Origin: WVYX01 sp039586815
GTDB lineage: Bacteria > Gemmatimonadota > Gemmatimonadetes > Gemmatimonadales > GWC2-71-9
Reading direction: 5' to 3'
Assembly: GCA_039586815.1 (NCBI GenBank)
Contig: JBDHJR010000003.1
Span: forward strand, 1-64,000
DNA length: 64,000 nucleotides
A program made the position numbers and the translations under genes. This document shows positions 53,617-62,436 of the stretch, one piece after another (position 1 is the first letter of the stretch; every line of letters starts with the position of its first letter). The notes under the pieces are model-generated. The model saw only the letters and a list, made by a program, of their open reading frames with translations. It was not told the origin of the DNA and did not search any database.

Positions 53617-54984
53617 ATGCCCATCGAGTCCATAAACCCCTCCACCGGTGAGGTCATCGCCACCTATGAGGAAGCGTCGTCGGAAAACGTCGCCGCAATT
53701 CTGGAGCGGGCGGACCGGGCGTTCCAGGACTGGCGCCGCACCGACTTCGATCACCGTGCCGGCTTGATGCGCCGGGCGGGTGCGCTGCTGCGCGACCGCA
53801 CCGAGGAGTACGCTGCGCTGATGGCGCGCGAGATGGGGAAGCCCCTGGCGCAGGGCAGAGCGGAGGTCGAGAAGTGCGCCTGGGTGTGCGACTACTACGC
53901 GGCCGAGGCCCAGGGATTCCTGGCCGCGGAGGAGATCGCCACCGACGCATCGAGGAGCTTCGTGAGCTACCAGCCGCTGGGTGTGGTGCTCGCGGTAATG
54001 CCGTGGAACTTCCCGCTGTGGCAGGTCTTCCGTTTCGCCGCGCCCGGGCTGATGGCCGGCAACGCGGGCGTGCTCAAGCACTCCTCCAACGTGATGGGCT
54101 GCGCTCTGGCCATCGAAGCGGTGTTCCGGGATGGGGGATTCCCTCCCGACCTGTTCCGTTCGCTGGTGATCGGCTCGGCCAGGGTGCCGGGTGTGATCGC
54201 CGCTCCCCAGGTGAAGGCAATTACCCTCACCGGTAGCACGCCCGCCGGCCAGGCCGTGGCCACCGCGGCCGGGGCGGTGCTCAAGAAGACGGTGCTGGAG
54301 CTGGGTGGCAGTGACCCCTACGTGGTGCTGCAGGACGCCGACCTCGAGTTGGCCGTGGAGACCTGCGTGAGCTCCCGTCTCATCAACAGCGGGCAGAGCT
54401 GTATCGCCGCCAAGCGGTTCATCGTGGTGCAGCCGGTACTGGAGGAATTCACGCGGCTGTACGTCGAGAAGATGCGAGCCCGCAAGACGGCCGATCCGTT
54501 CGAAGAGGGCGTGGACGTGGGACCTCAGGCCCGGGCCGACCTGCGCGACGACCTGCACCGGCAGGTGGAGGAGTCGGTGGCCGCGGGGGCGCGGGTGCTC
54601 CTCGGTGGCGAGCGGCCCGACGGACCGGGGGCCTTCTACCCGCCCACCGTGCTCGGCGACGTCGCCCCGGGCATGCCCGCGCATGACGAGGAGATGTTCG
54701 GTCCGGTGGCCGCGATCATCGCCGCTCGTGACGAGGAGGACGCGATCCGCATCGCGAACGACACCGTATTCGGGCTGGGCGCCGCCGTGTTCACGCGGGA
54801 CGTGAAGCGGGGCGAGCGCATCGCGGCTCAGGAGCTGGAGGCAGGCTCCTGCTTCGTCAACGCTTTCGTGAAGTCAGATCCGCGCCTTCCGTTCGGGGGC
54901 ATCAAGGAGTCGGGCTACGGTCGCGAGCTGTCGGTGTTCGGGATCCGCGAGTTCGTGAACATCAAGACCGTGTATGTGGCCTAG
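53617..54984 (+). CDS. NAD(P)-dependent aldehyde dehydrogenase, succinate-semialdehyde type
   Basis: A 455-residue aldehyde dehydrogenase oxidising an aldehyde to an acid. Motifs: PWNFPLWQ, TGSTPAGQAVA (cofactor loop), LELGGSDPYVVL (general base Glu) and NSGQSCIAAKR (catalytic Cys). The short opening MPIESINPSTGEVI and the GSDPYVVL variant match the GabD/Sad-type succinate-semialdehyde dehydrogenase branch. GAGGAG lies before the ATG at 53617. It follows the aldo/keto reductase by 35 bases and may be co-transcribed. Confidence 0.9.
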   Translation: MPIESINPSTGEVIATYEEASSENVAAILERADRAFQDWRRTDFDHRAGLMRRAGALLRDRTEEYAALMAREMGKPLAQGRAEVEKCAWVCDYYAAEAQGFLAAEEIATDASRSFVSYQPLGVVLAVMPWNFPLWQVFRFAAPGLMAGNAGVLKHSSNVMGCALAIEAVFRDGGFPPDLFRSLVIGSARVPGVIAAPQVKAITLTGSTPAGQAVATAAGAVLKKTVLELGGSDPYVVLQDADLELAVETCVSSRLINSGQSCIAAKRFIVVQPVLEEFTRLYVEKMRARKTADPFEEGVDVGPQARADLRDDLHRQVEESVAAGARVLLGGERPDGPGAFYPPTVLGDVAPGMPAHDEEMFGPVAAIIAARDEEDAIRIANDTVFGLGAAVFTRDVKRGERIAAQELEAGSCFVNAFVKSDPRLPFGGIKESGYGRELSVFGIREFVNIKTVYVA

Positions 54985-55694
54985 GGGTTGGTGGGCCTGA
55001 TGTCGAGCTCCGAGATGAGCGCCCGGTCGGGCAGGTCGAGGGCGGCGAGCACGGCGTCGGCGACGTCCTCCGGTTGGAGCTTGCGCTCCGCGTCTTGCAG
55101 ATCGGCGCCCGACTTGTCGAAGAACGGCGTCACGACCGATCCGGGACAGATCGCGACGACCCGAACGCCGTCCTTTCGCACTTCTCCGAAGAGCGACTTG
55201 GAGAACCCCAGCACGGCATGCTTCGACGCCGCGTAGGCGGCGCCGCCCGGCACGGGGTTGCGCCCGGCCAGGCTCGCGATGTTGACGATGTGTCCGGACC
55301 CGCGGGCCCTCATCTCCGGCAGGAACGACCTCGTCATCAGGAACACGCCCCGTACGTTGACGTTCATCGTCTCGTCGAACTGCGCTGCGGTCATCTCCTG
55401 GACCGGCACGAAGTGCGCCAGCCCCGCGTTGTTCACCACGACGTCGGGAGTGCCGAACTCGGCCTTCACGAGCCTGGCGAAGCCCGTTACGGCCGACTCG
55501 CTGGCCACGTCACAGGGCCTTCCGATTGCCGTGAAGCCCTCGGTCCGGAGCTCGCCCACCAGCGCATCCACCTTCCCGGCGGTCCGTGAGCAGATGGCCA
55601 GCCTGGCGCCACGTTTCCCCAAGGCCTGAGCGATGGCCCGGCCGATTCCTTCGGTGGCCCCGGTCACGACACAGACGGAGTTCTGGAGGTTCAT
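54981..55694 (-). CDS. SDR-family oxidoreductase
   Basis: A 237-residue classical short-chain dehydrogenase. The cofactor motif is VVTGATEGIGRAIA, followed by VVVNNAGLAHF, the catalytic Ser in IVNIASLAG and the pair in AAYAASKHAVLGFS (YxxxK). Substrate cannot be assigned; the closest general class is 3-ketoacyl or sugar-type SDRs. It converges with the aldehyde dehydrogenase gene, overlapping it by four bases. Confidence 0.88.
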   Translation of the reverse strand: MNLQNSVCVVTGATEGIGRAIAQALGKRGARLAICSRTAGKVDALVGELRTEGFTAIGRPCDVASESAVTGFARLVKAEFGTPDVVVNNAGLAHFVPVQEMTAAQFDETMNVNVRGVFLMTRSFLPEMRARGSGHIVNIASLAGRNPVPGGAAYAASKHAVLGFSKSLFGEVRKDGVRVVAICPGSVVTPFFDKSGADLQDAERKLQPEDVADAVLAALDLPDRALISELDIRPTNP

Positions 55695-55818
55695 GGGGGA
55701 ATACTAGCACCTGCGCCCGGCAGGGTGGGAGAGGGGTTCCCTCCGCTCCACCGCCCACCCTTGCCACCGTCGGTCCACCCGTTCATGTTCCACGTCCAAG
55801 TTTGCAGGAGGTGAAGAC

Positions 55819-57915
55819 ATGCGTGTCTATACAGGAGACGCGATTCGGAATGTGGCTGTTGTCGGCCACGGCGCGAGCGGCAAGACCAGCCTGGTGGATG
55901 CACTCGCGTTCGTGGCCGGCAGTAGCTCTCGACATGGCCGTGTGGATGACGGAACCGCTCTCACCGACTACACCCCCGACGAGATCGAACGGCAGTACTC
56001 GATCAACCTGGCCCTCGCCCACGCCGAGTGGGACAAGACCAAGATCAACTTCATCGACACCCCCGGTTACCTGGACTTCACGGGTGACGCCATGGCCGGC
56101 GTGTACGCTGCCGATGCCGCGCTCGTGGTGGTCAGCGCCACGGCGGGCGTCGAGGTGGGCACGGAGGTCGTGTGGGAGTACATCGAGGCGCGCGGCGTGC
56201 CCCGGATGTTCTTCCTCTCGCTGTTGGACAAGGAGCACGCCGACTTCGAGAAGGTCTATAGGGACATCAAGGAGCACTTGACGTCGAAGGTGGTGCCGAT
56301 TGAGATCCCCGTGGGTGAGGGGCCCGAATTCCACGGCATCATCAATCTCTTCTCGCAGAAGTGCCACATGTACAAGAAGGGCACCAAGACCGGGGAGTAC
56401 GATGAGGTCGACGTGCCCGACGAGTACGCCGCTCGGTATGAGGAGTACCGTCAGGAGCTGATCGAGACGATCGCCACCACGAATGACGAGCTGCTCGAGC
56501 GGTACCTGGGCGGTGAGGAGATCTCCCGCGAGGAGGCTATCGCTGCCATGAAGGAGGGCATGGCCCAGGGTGAGATCTGCCCGCTCCTTTGCGGCTCGGC
56601 TCACCTGACCTACGGGACCCGCGCACTACTCACCAAGCTGGTGGAACTGGTCCCAGCGCCCAGCGAGCGGCCTCCCTTGAAGGCCGAGACTTGGGGCGAC
56701 GCCAACGAGATCGAGCTGGCTCCGACCGATGACGCACCCTTCGTGGCGCAGGTCTTCAAGACGGTCTCCGAGCCGCACGTAGGCGACGTCTCGCTCTTCC
56801 GCATCTATTCGGGCAGCATCGCCAACGGGTCCGAAGTCTATAACGCCCCGCGCAGCACGACGGAGAAGCTGAACCACCTGTCGGCGGCGCAGGGGAAGGA
56901 CCGCGGTGAGGTCCCCATGCTGCACGCTGGTGACCTCGGCGTGGTCGCCAAGCTCAAGGACACACACACCAACGACACGCTGTCCACCCAGAGCAAGAAG
57001 GTGGTGATAAAGAAGATTCCCTTCCCCGAGCCGCTCACCGTGCTGTCGGTGAAGGTCAGTAAGCGGGGGGAGGAGGACAAGCTCTCCACGGGCCTGCACA
57101 AGCTGCACGAAGAGGATCCCACCTTCCAACACACGTACAACGCCGAGCTGGCTCAGACTCTGATCAGCGGCCGCGGCGAACGGCACCTCGAGATCATCGT
57201 GGGTCGCCTGGAGCGGAAGTTCGGCGTGCACGCCGAGCTCGGGAAGCCGCGCATCCCGTACCGGGAGACCTTCAAGGGAAAGGCCGAGGGACAGGGGCGG
57301 CACAAGAAGCAGACAGGCGGCCGGGGCCAGTTCGGAGACTGCTGGATCCGCATCGCTCCGCAGGAGCGGGGCACGGGCTACGAGTTCGTGAATCAGATCA
57401 AGGGTGGTGTGATCCCGGCCAAGTACATCCCGGCGGTGAACAAGGGCATTCAGGAGGCGGCGGCACGCGGCGTAATGGCACACTACCCCTGCGTGGACTT
57501 CCGCGCGGAGTGCTATGACGGCTCGTACCACGATGTGGATTCGAGCGAGCAGTCGTTCAAGATGGCGGGCATAATGGCGTTCCGAAACGTGGCCCCGAAA
57601 GCCAAGCCCGTACTGCTGGAGCCGATTCTCGAGGTGGAGGTTTGGGCCCCCGACGACAACCTCGGAGAGGTCATGGGCGACCTCTCCTCGCGTCGCGGAC
57701 AGATTCTCGGGAGTGAGCCGGACAAGCGCCTCACGAAGGTGAAGGCGCTGGTGCCGGAGGCCGAGATGTACCGCTACTCCACCCAGTTGCACTCCATGAC
57801 CCACGGCCGCGGCACCTTCCACTGGTCGCTGTCCAGCTACCAGCAGGTCCCACCGGACGTGGCGGAGAAGATCAAGGAGGAGCGGGAGAGGGAATTGGAG
57901 GAGGAAAAGAAGTAG
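55819..57915 (+). CDS. Elongation factor G-like translational GTPase
   Basis: A 698-residue EF-G-type GTPase with the full five-domain layout. The P-loop is GHGASGKT (16-23). G3 reads DTPGYLDF, with Tyr84 in place of the catalytic His of canonical EF-G, and G4 reads LSLLDKEH instead of NKxD. These features belong to the FusB/EF-G2-like branch rather than to the housekeeping translocase. Domain IV (RETFKGKAEGQGRHKKQTGG) is intact. AGGAGGTGAAG precedes the ATG. A strong terminator follows. It is probably an accessory ribosome factor. Confidence 0.88.
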   Translation: MRVYTGDAIRNVAVVGHGASGKTSLVDALAFVAGSSSRHGRVDDGTALTDYTPDEIERQYSINLALAHAEWDKTKINFIDTPGYLDFTGDAMAGVYAADAALVVVSATAGVEVGTEVVWEYIEARGVPRMFFLSLLDKEHADFEKVYRDIKEHLTSKVVPIEIPVGEGPEFHGIINLFSQKCHMYKKGTKTGEYDEVDVPDEYAARYEEYRQELIETIATTNDELLERYLGGEEISREEAIAAMKEGMAQGEICPLLCGSAHLTYGTRALLTKLVELVPAPSERPPLKAETWGDANEIELAPTDDAPFVAQVFKTVSEPHVGDVSLFRIYSGSIANGSEVYNAPRSTTEKLNHLSAAQGKDRGEVPMLHAGDLGVVAKLKDTHTNDTLSTQSKKVVIKKIPFPEPLTVLSVKVSKRGEEDKLSTGLHKLHEEDPTFQHTYNAELAQTLISGRGERHLEIIVGRLERKFGVHAELGKPRIPYRETFKGKAEGQGRHKKQTGGRGQFGDCWIRIAPQERGTGYEFVNQIKGGVIPAKYIPAVNKGIQEAAARGVMAHYPCVDFRAECYDGSYHDVDSSEQSFKMAGIMAFRNVAPKAKPVLLEPILEVEVWAPDDNLGEVMGDLSSRRGQILGSEPDKRLTKVKALVPEAEMYRYSTQLHSMTHGRGTFHWSLSSYQQVPPDVAEKIKEERERELEEEKK

Positions 57916-57939
57916 CCGCCAGCGGCTTGCCTGATGTCG

Positions 57940-57965
57940 GAAGGGCCCGCGTTTGCGGGCCCTTC
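57940..57965. terminator. Terminator between the EF-G-like and lysine aminomutase genes
   Basis: A perfect 11-base stem, GAAGGGCCCGC / GCGGGCCCTTC, with a GTTT loop. On the plus strand it is followed by TTCACTTCTT, ending the EF-G-like transcript. The aminomutase stop lies 2 bases beyond, so the same hairpin may end that operon too. Confidence 0.8.
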
Positions 57966-57966
57966 T

Positions 57967-59157
57967 TCACTTCTTGCGCTTGGTGGAGCGGCGGCCGTTG
58001 CCGGAGCGTTTCTTCGTCCGGCGCTTCTTGGTCGGCCGGGGGCCGGCATCGGCCATCATCCCGTACTCGGGCTCGTGGACGCCGGCGGCGACCAGCGTTC
58101 CTTCGCGCGGCTGCTTCCAGGCGTAGCGTTCGCCGCGGTAGTTCCGCAGCACGATCTCTTCGTCGTTGATCTCCTCGACGTACTCGGGCAGCAGCGGGAT
58201 CTTGCCGCCCCCGCCGGGGGCGTCGATCGCGAAGTGTGGCACCGCGATTCCGCTGGTCCAGCCCCGCAGCCCCGCCACGATCTCGAGCCCCTTCTCGACG
58301 TTCGTCTTGAAGTGCTCCACGCCGGCCACGTTGTCGCACATATAGAGGTAATAGGGGCGGACGCGCGCGGCGACGAGCCGCTGCATCAGCTCCTTCATGA
58401 TCTCGACGTCGTCGTTGACCCCCTTGAGGAGCACCGTCTGGCACCCCAGGGGAACGCCGGCGTCGGCCAGCATTCCGAGGCCGCGTACGGCCGAGGGCGT
58501 CAGCTCGACGGGGTGGTTGAAGTGCGTGTTGATGTAGAGGGGGTGGTGCTTCTTGAGCACAGCACAGAGCTCCGGCGTGATCCGCTCCGGCAGGTGGCAC
58601 GGCACCCGGCTACCGATACGGATGACCTCCAGGTGCTTGATCTTGCGCAGCCGACCCAGGATGAGGTCGAGGCGCCGGTCGGACAGCAGCAGGGGGTCGC
58701 CACCCGAGAGGATCACATCGCGGATCTCCGCGTGCTCCTCGAGGTAGGCGAACCCACTCTCGAGCTGCGACATCGGGATCTTGTCCGGGTCGCCTACCTT
58801 GCGCCGTCGGGTGCAGAAACGGCAATACGCGGCGCACACGGGACTCACGAGGAATAGCGCGCGATCGGGGTACCGGTGGGTGATGTTGGGCACCGGACTG
58901 TCGGCGTCCTCGTTCAGGCTGTCCATCACGCCGTCGACGACCTCCAGTTCCTGGAGATCGGGGACATACTGCTGCCAGATCACGTCCCCGGGCTCTTCGA
59001 TGAGGTCCATCATTGCCGGCGAGATCCGCAGCTCGAAGTTGTCGACCGCTTCTTGCAGCCGTTGGATGTCCGGGAAGTGCTCCGGCCCGAACCTGTCCGC
59101 TAGCTGCTGCAGGGAGCGGATGCCGCGCTCGCGCAGTTGCTTCTGCCAATCAGCCAT
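57967..59157 (-). CDS. kamA: Lysine 2,3-aminomutase (radical SAM)
   Basis: A 396-residue radical SAM/PLP enzyme that turns L-lysine into L-beta-lysine. The cluster motif CAAYCRFC (Cys108, 112, 115) and PLP Lys319 in DAPGGGGK are present. Asp275 (LYMCD) and Asp312 match the two residues that bind the substrate side-chain amine in characterised lysine aminomutase; Arg117 fits the carboxylate-binding Arg. This argues against glutamate aminomutase. A Lys/Arg-rich tail (about residues 375-396) is unusual. Its start overlaps the GNAT gene by eight bases; it is last in the operon. Confidence 0.9.
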   Translation of the reverse strand: MADWQKQLRERGIRSLQQLADRFGPEHFPDIQRLQEAVDNFELRISPAMMDLIEEPGDVIWQQYVPDLQELEVVDGVMDSLNEDADSPVPNITHRYPDRALFLVSPVCAAYCRFCTRRRKVGDPDKIPMSQLESGFAYLEEHAEIRDVILSGGDPLLLSDRRLDLILGRLRKIKHLEVIRIGSRVPCHLPERITPELCAVLKKHHPLYINTHFNHPVELTPSAVRGLGMLADAGVPLGCQTVLLKGVNDDVEIMKELMQRLVAARVRPYYLYMCDNVAGVEHFKTNVEKGLEIVAGLRGWTSGIAVPHFAIDAPGGGGKIPLLPEYVEEINDEEIVLRNYRGERYAWKQPREGTLVAAGVHEPEYGMMADAGPRPTKKRRTKKRSGNGRRSTKRKK

Positions 59158-59671
59158 CGTGTGCCGTCCCTGCTGGGGGAGGAGCCAGCGGTTTCGTGTA
59201 CACGATCAAGTCGTCGCCCGCCGCGTAGTAGTCCGCGATGTGGGCGGCGCGGTCGTACCCCAGGGCCTCGTAGAACGACCGCGTGGGTCCGTAGTTCTCT
59301 CGAGAAGAGGTTTCCACCACCACGAGCCGTCCGCCCCGGCGAGCGATCGCCTCTTCGCTCGCAGCCATCAGCCTGCGTCCCACACCGAGCCGGTGGACTT
59401 CCGGCCCCACCACTATCCAGTAGAGGTCCCAGGTCGTGACCGTGCACGGCGTGGGCCCGAACAGTGTGAACCCCACGAGCCTGTCGTCGTCGTACGCGCC
59501 GAGCGCGTGATAGTCGACTCCGGGCGCCGCAATGGCGTCGTCGAACACCTCCAGCGCCACGTCCACCTCGTCGGCGCGAAAGACGCCGGTTGCCTCGACC
59601 ATGGCGTGTACCCGGTCGCGGTCTTCGGCGCGCGGCGCGCGCAGCGCGATCACCGAGTCGCGGACGCTCAT
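59150..59671 (-). CDS. GNAT-family N-acetyltransferase
   Basis: A 173-residue single-domain GNAT protein. The acetyl-CoA loop is EVHRLGVGRRLMAASEEA, with strand VVVETSSRENYG before and FYEALGYDRAAHI after. It overlaps the ATP-grasp gene by ATGA and kamA by eight bases. The pairing kamA-acetyltransferase recalls ablA-ablB, which makes N-epsilon-acetyl-beta-lysine, an osmolyte. But AblB is longer, and here two ATP-grasp ligases share the operon, so the acceptor may be a beta-lysine conjugate. The acetylated compound is not known. Confidence 0.8.
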   Translation of the reverse strand: MSVRDSVIALRAPRAEDRDRVHAMVEATGVFRADEVDVALEVFDDAIAAPGVDYHALGAYDDDRLVGFTLFGPTPCTVTTWDLYWIVVGPEVHRLGVGRRLMAASEEAIARRGGRLVVVETSSRENYGPTRSFYEALGYDRAAHIADYYAAGDDLIVYTKPLAPPPAGTAHDG

Positions 59672-60681
59672 GCCACGTGCTGCGCGTCGTCGCTCGGCAC
59701 CAACACCCGCCCCGGGTGCCGGAGCGCCGCTTCGGCGAGCGCCACGTCGAGGATCCGCGATACCAGTTCGTCGTAGGACCAGCCATGTGCCCGCGCCATG
59801 TTCGCCAGGCCAGCGTCTGTCGAGATGTCGGGGCTGGGGTTCACCTCCAGTATCCAGGGCACCCCGGCGTCGTCCACTCGCATGTCCACGCGTCCGTAGC
59901 CGGACCCGTCAACCGCCTTCCATGCAGCGTGCGCCGTTTCGAGGACCTGGCGCTCCAGCTCGGGCTCGAGGTGCGCGGGACAGACCGGCTGCGTGCCCGC
60001 GAACTCGGGGCTCGCCTCCGTCCACTTCGCGTCGAACGACACGATGTGCCAGGCTCCCTCGGGCATCGCGGCGAAGTCGATCTCGGAGAGGGGCAGAGTG
60101 TCGTGGCCCACGATGGCTGCGGCGATCTCGCGTCCCCGCACGTACTGCTGGATCATCAGCTCGCCGTAGGCTTGCCGCATGACGGCGACGCGTGCCTCCA
60201 GCTCCTCCCGCGTGGTTACCACCGACGCCTGCTCGATTCCCACGCTGGCGTCTTCCTGCGCCGGCTTGACGATGGCGGGCAGGGGGAAGTCGTCTGGGAC
60301 CGGCGCGTGGTCGGGCAAGTGCCAACGTGGAATGGGGAGCCCCGCCGCTTCGAGCACGGCGTTGAGCAAGGGCTTCCGATGACACACCGTCATCATCCAC
60401 GCGGAGCCGCCGGTAAAGGGGATTCCGGCCAGCTCGATCGCCGACGCGACCTTGTACTCCATGTAGCTCGCGCCCCCGACTCCCTCGCAGAGGTTGAACA
60501 CGGTGTCCGAGGCTCGGACCGCGTCGAGCCATGCGAGGTCGGGAAGCACCGGGACCTTGGCTACCGTGTGGCCGGCCCGGTTCAGGGCCTGACTCACCTG
60601 AGCCACTACGTCGAGCACCGACTGGATGTCTTCCGGGCTCCAGTCGGCGGCACCGCCGTCGTAGATCACCGCGACGTTCAG
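59668..60681 (-). CDS. ATP-grasp ligase B, D-Ala-D-Ala-ligase-like
   Basis: A 337-residue ATP-grasp enzyme. The middle ATP-binding part has PAIVKPAQEDASVGIEQAS, and the metal-binding end has GRVDMRVDDAGVPWILEVNPSPDI. It should join a carboxylate to an amine with ATP. No ATG, GTG or TTG precedes the first strand (NVAVIYDGG). CTG at 60681, seven bases after AGGAG and overlapping the upstream stop as CTGA, is the likely start. GTG at 60669 would remove the first strand. It lies between ligase A and the GNAT gene. Confidence 0.82.
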   Translation of the reverse strand: MNVAVIYDGGAADWSPEDIQSVLDVVAQVSQALNRAGHTVAKVPVLPDLAWLDAVRASDTVFNLCEGVGGASYMEYKVASAIELAGIPFTGGSAWMMTVCHRKPLLNAVLEAAGLPIPRWHLPDHAPVPDDFPLPAIVKPAQEDASVGIEQASVVTTREELEARVAVMRQAYGELMIQQYVRGREIAAAIVGHDTLPLSEIDFAAMPEGAWHIVSFDAKWTEASPEFAGTQPVCPAHLEPELERQVLETAHAAWKAVDGSGYGRVDMRVDDAGVPWILEVNPSPDISTDAGLANMARAHGWSYDELVSRILDVALAEAALRHPGRVLVPSDDAQHVA

Positions 60682-61769
60682 TGTGCCGCTCCTGAGGGCG
60701 TGGGCGCCGGCAGCTCTTCTCCCGTTGCTCGTCGCCAGGCGATCCTGGCGGCGGCCTGAATCAGCTCGTCGTAGCTCATGCCCGCCTCCGCCGCCGCGCA
60801 GGGGAAGCAGCTGTGCGCGCCCGGATCGGGCATCACCCCGGGAAGGGGGTTCACTTCCAGGACGTACGGTGTCCCGTCGGCGTCCAGGCGGAGGTCCACC
60901 CGCGACCAATCGCGGCACCCGAGAGCGTGATACGCAGCCAAAGCCGCCGAGCGGATCTGCTCGGCCAGGTCGTCGGGGACCTGCGCAGGGCACTCGAGCA
61001 CGTCGAGATCGGAATCGGGCTGGTCCCACAGCCACTTCGCCTCGTACCCCATGATGGGGAGCGCGCCGTCGGGCAGCGCGCCGAAGCGGTAGCGGATCAG
61101 GGGTAGCACCTCGGCGTCCGGACCGTTGCCCAGGATCGCGGCGGTGAACTCGTCGCCCGCGAGGTAGCTCTCGGCCAACACGGGTTGGCGGTAGGTGGCC
61201 AACAGCTCGCGCGAGCGCTCGCGGGCCACTTCCAAGGTCGGGGCGTGGCTGGCCTCTCCTATTCCTTTAGAGGACCCCTCCCACACCGGCTTGAGGAAGA
61301 GCGGGTAGCTCATTGCCCCATTGAGGCTCGCCACGTCGGCCTCGGTCTCGATCAGCACGAACGGCGGCGTGCGGACGCCGCGCTGCACGAACGTCTCCTT
61401 GGCGCGTCCCTTGTGGAGTGCCAGAGCCAGCGTGAGTGGATCGCTGCCCAGGTAGGGGACCTCGTAGAACTCGGCGATGGCCGGCACGTGCGACTCGCGG
61501 TTGGGTCCGCTGGCGCCCTCGGCCATGTTGAAGAGGAAGTCCACCCGGGCGTCGCGCAGGCGCAGTGGGAAGTCGCCGACCGCCTCGAGCATCACTACCT
61601 CGCCGAAGAGACGGAGCGCGCCCGCGACTGCCGCTATTGTCTCAGGATCGTCCCACTCGACGTACTCGTCGACCGGCTCAGAGGACTCGCTCGCGGAGAC
61701 GTGACCGTCGCCGCCACCTCGCCAGGTGGCGTCGTCCGGTCGCTGGTTGTACGCGAGTCCTATTCGCAT
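60678..61769 (-). CDS. ATP-grasp ligase A, D-Ala-D-Ala-ligase-like
   Basis: A 363-residue ATP-grasp enzyme, first gene of the operon. Features: YLGSDPLTLALALHKGRAKE, LFLKPVWEGSSKGIGEAS (ATP loop) and SRVDLRLDADGTPYVLEVNP (Mg site). These match D-alanine-D-alanine ligase-like folds, but no second marker of D-Ala specificity is evident, and housekeeping Ddl genes lie near mur/fts genes, which are absent here. Together with ligase B it could build a dipeptide or amide from beta-lysine. The promoter at 61802-61830 lies upstream. Confidence 0.82.
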   Translation of the reverse strand: MRIGLAYNQRPDDATWRGGGDGHVSASESSEPVDEYVEWDDPETIAAVAGALRLFGEVVMLEAVGDFPLRLRDARVDFLFNMAEGASGPNRESHVPAIAEFYEVPYLGSDPLTLALALHKGRAKETFVQRGVRTPPFVLIETEADVASLNGAMSYPLFLKPVWEGSSKGIGEASHAPTLEVARERSRELLATYRQPVLAESYLAGDEFTAAILGNGPDAEVLPLIRYRFGALPDGALPIMGYEAKWLWDQPDSDLDVLECPAQVPDDLAEQIRSAALAAYHALGCRDWSRVDLRLDADGTPYVLEVNPLPGVMPDPGAHSCFPCAAAEAGMSYDELIQAAARIAWRRATGEELPAPTPSGAAH

Positions 61770-61801
61770 CGAACTCCATGTGCCTCTTCGTGTTGGGCAA
61801 C

Positions 61802-61830
61802 ACGATAAGAAAAGCCGAACCGATATGCAA
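61802..61830 (-). promoter_or_regulatory. Promoter of the ATP-grasp/GNAT/kamA operon
   Basis: Minus strand: TTGCAT (61825-61830), 17-base spacer, TATCGT (61802-61807). It lies about 30 bases upstream of the ligase A start, in an AT-rich gap. A second copy of TATCGT serves the gene at 6901. Confidence 0.5.
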
Positions 61831-61950
61831 TACTTTTTCGAACGTTTTTTGAACTACGAATGAACGGCGCAGCACGATGTGGCGCTCGTCACACGTGCGA
61901 GTCGGAGAGATTCGCGTTCGAGTGATGTGGATTGATGCGGATCGGCAGAC

Positions 61951-62436
61951 TCAGCGTCGCTGGTAGAGGCGGAAGCTGAACGCGTGAGCGTGTCGTTCGT
62001 CACCTTCGTGTCGCTCATCGGCGCGCAACTCCCACTCGGAGTCGTCCAGGTGCGGGAAGAGTGTGTCGCCGGTCACCTCGGCGTGCACGATGGTGAGGTA
62101 GATGCGGTCGGCTCGCGGTAGGGCAAGCCGGTAGACCTCGCCGCCGCCGGCGACGAACACCTCGTCGTCGTCGCCTGCGAGTCTCAGCGCGTCGTCCAGC
62201 GTCGCCACCACATCGGCGCCCTCGTAGCGGCGCTCCGGATCGCGGCTGAGCACGACGTTGCGACGGCCGGGCAAAGGCCCCTCCAGAGTCTCGTACGTGG
62301 TCCGACCCATCACGACGGTGTGGCCCATGGTGAGTTGCCTGAACCGCTTCATGTCTCGGGGCAGCCGCCAGGGAAGGGCATCCCCGCGGCCGATCACGCG
62401 GTTCTCGGCCATGGCCGCAATGAGGGATACGATCAG
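61951..62436 (-). CDS. folA: Dihydrofolate reductase
   Basis: A 161-residue DHFR, making tetrahydrofolate with NADPH. Markers: SLIAAMAENRVIGRGDALPW (folate site), MGRTTYETL, FVAGGGEVYRLAL and the late LTIVHAEVTGDTLFP. Length is standard. The first strand begins IVSLIAAM and no ATG, GTG or TTG precedes it; CTG at 62436 overlaps the thyA stop as CTGA. This is probably the start. It forms an operon with thyA, whose product makes the dihydrofolate that it reduces. Confidence 0.93.
   Translation of the reverse strand: MIVSLIAAMAENRVIGRGDALPWRLPRDMKRFRQLTMGHTVVMGRTTYETLEGPLPGRRNVVLSRDPERRYEGADVVATLDDALRLAGDDDEVFVAGGGEVYRLALPRADRIYLTIVHAEVTGDTLFPHLDDSEWELRADERHEGDERHAHAFSFRLYQRR

Noticed and set aside
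57967..59157. EpmB (EF-P lysine aminomutase) instead of KamA
   Set aside because: Residues for free lysine are present and no epmA or efp gene is adjacent.
59150..59671. Firm call of AblB (beta-lysine acetyltransferase)
   Set aside because: The protein is only a single GNAT domain, shorter than AblB; the link is kept as a hypothesis.
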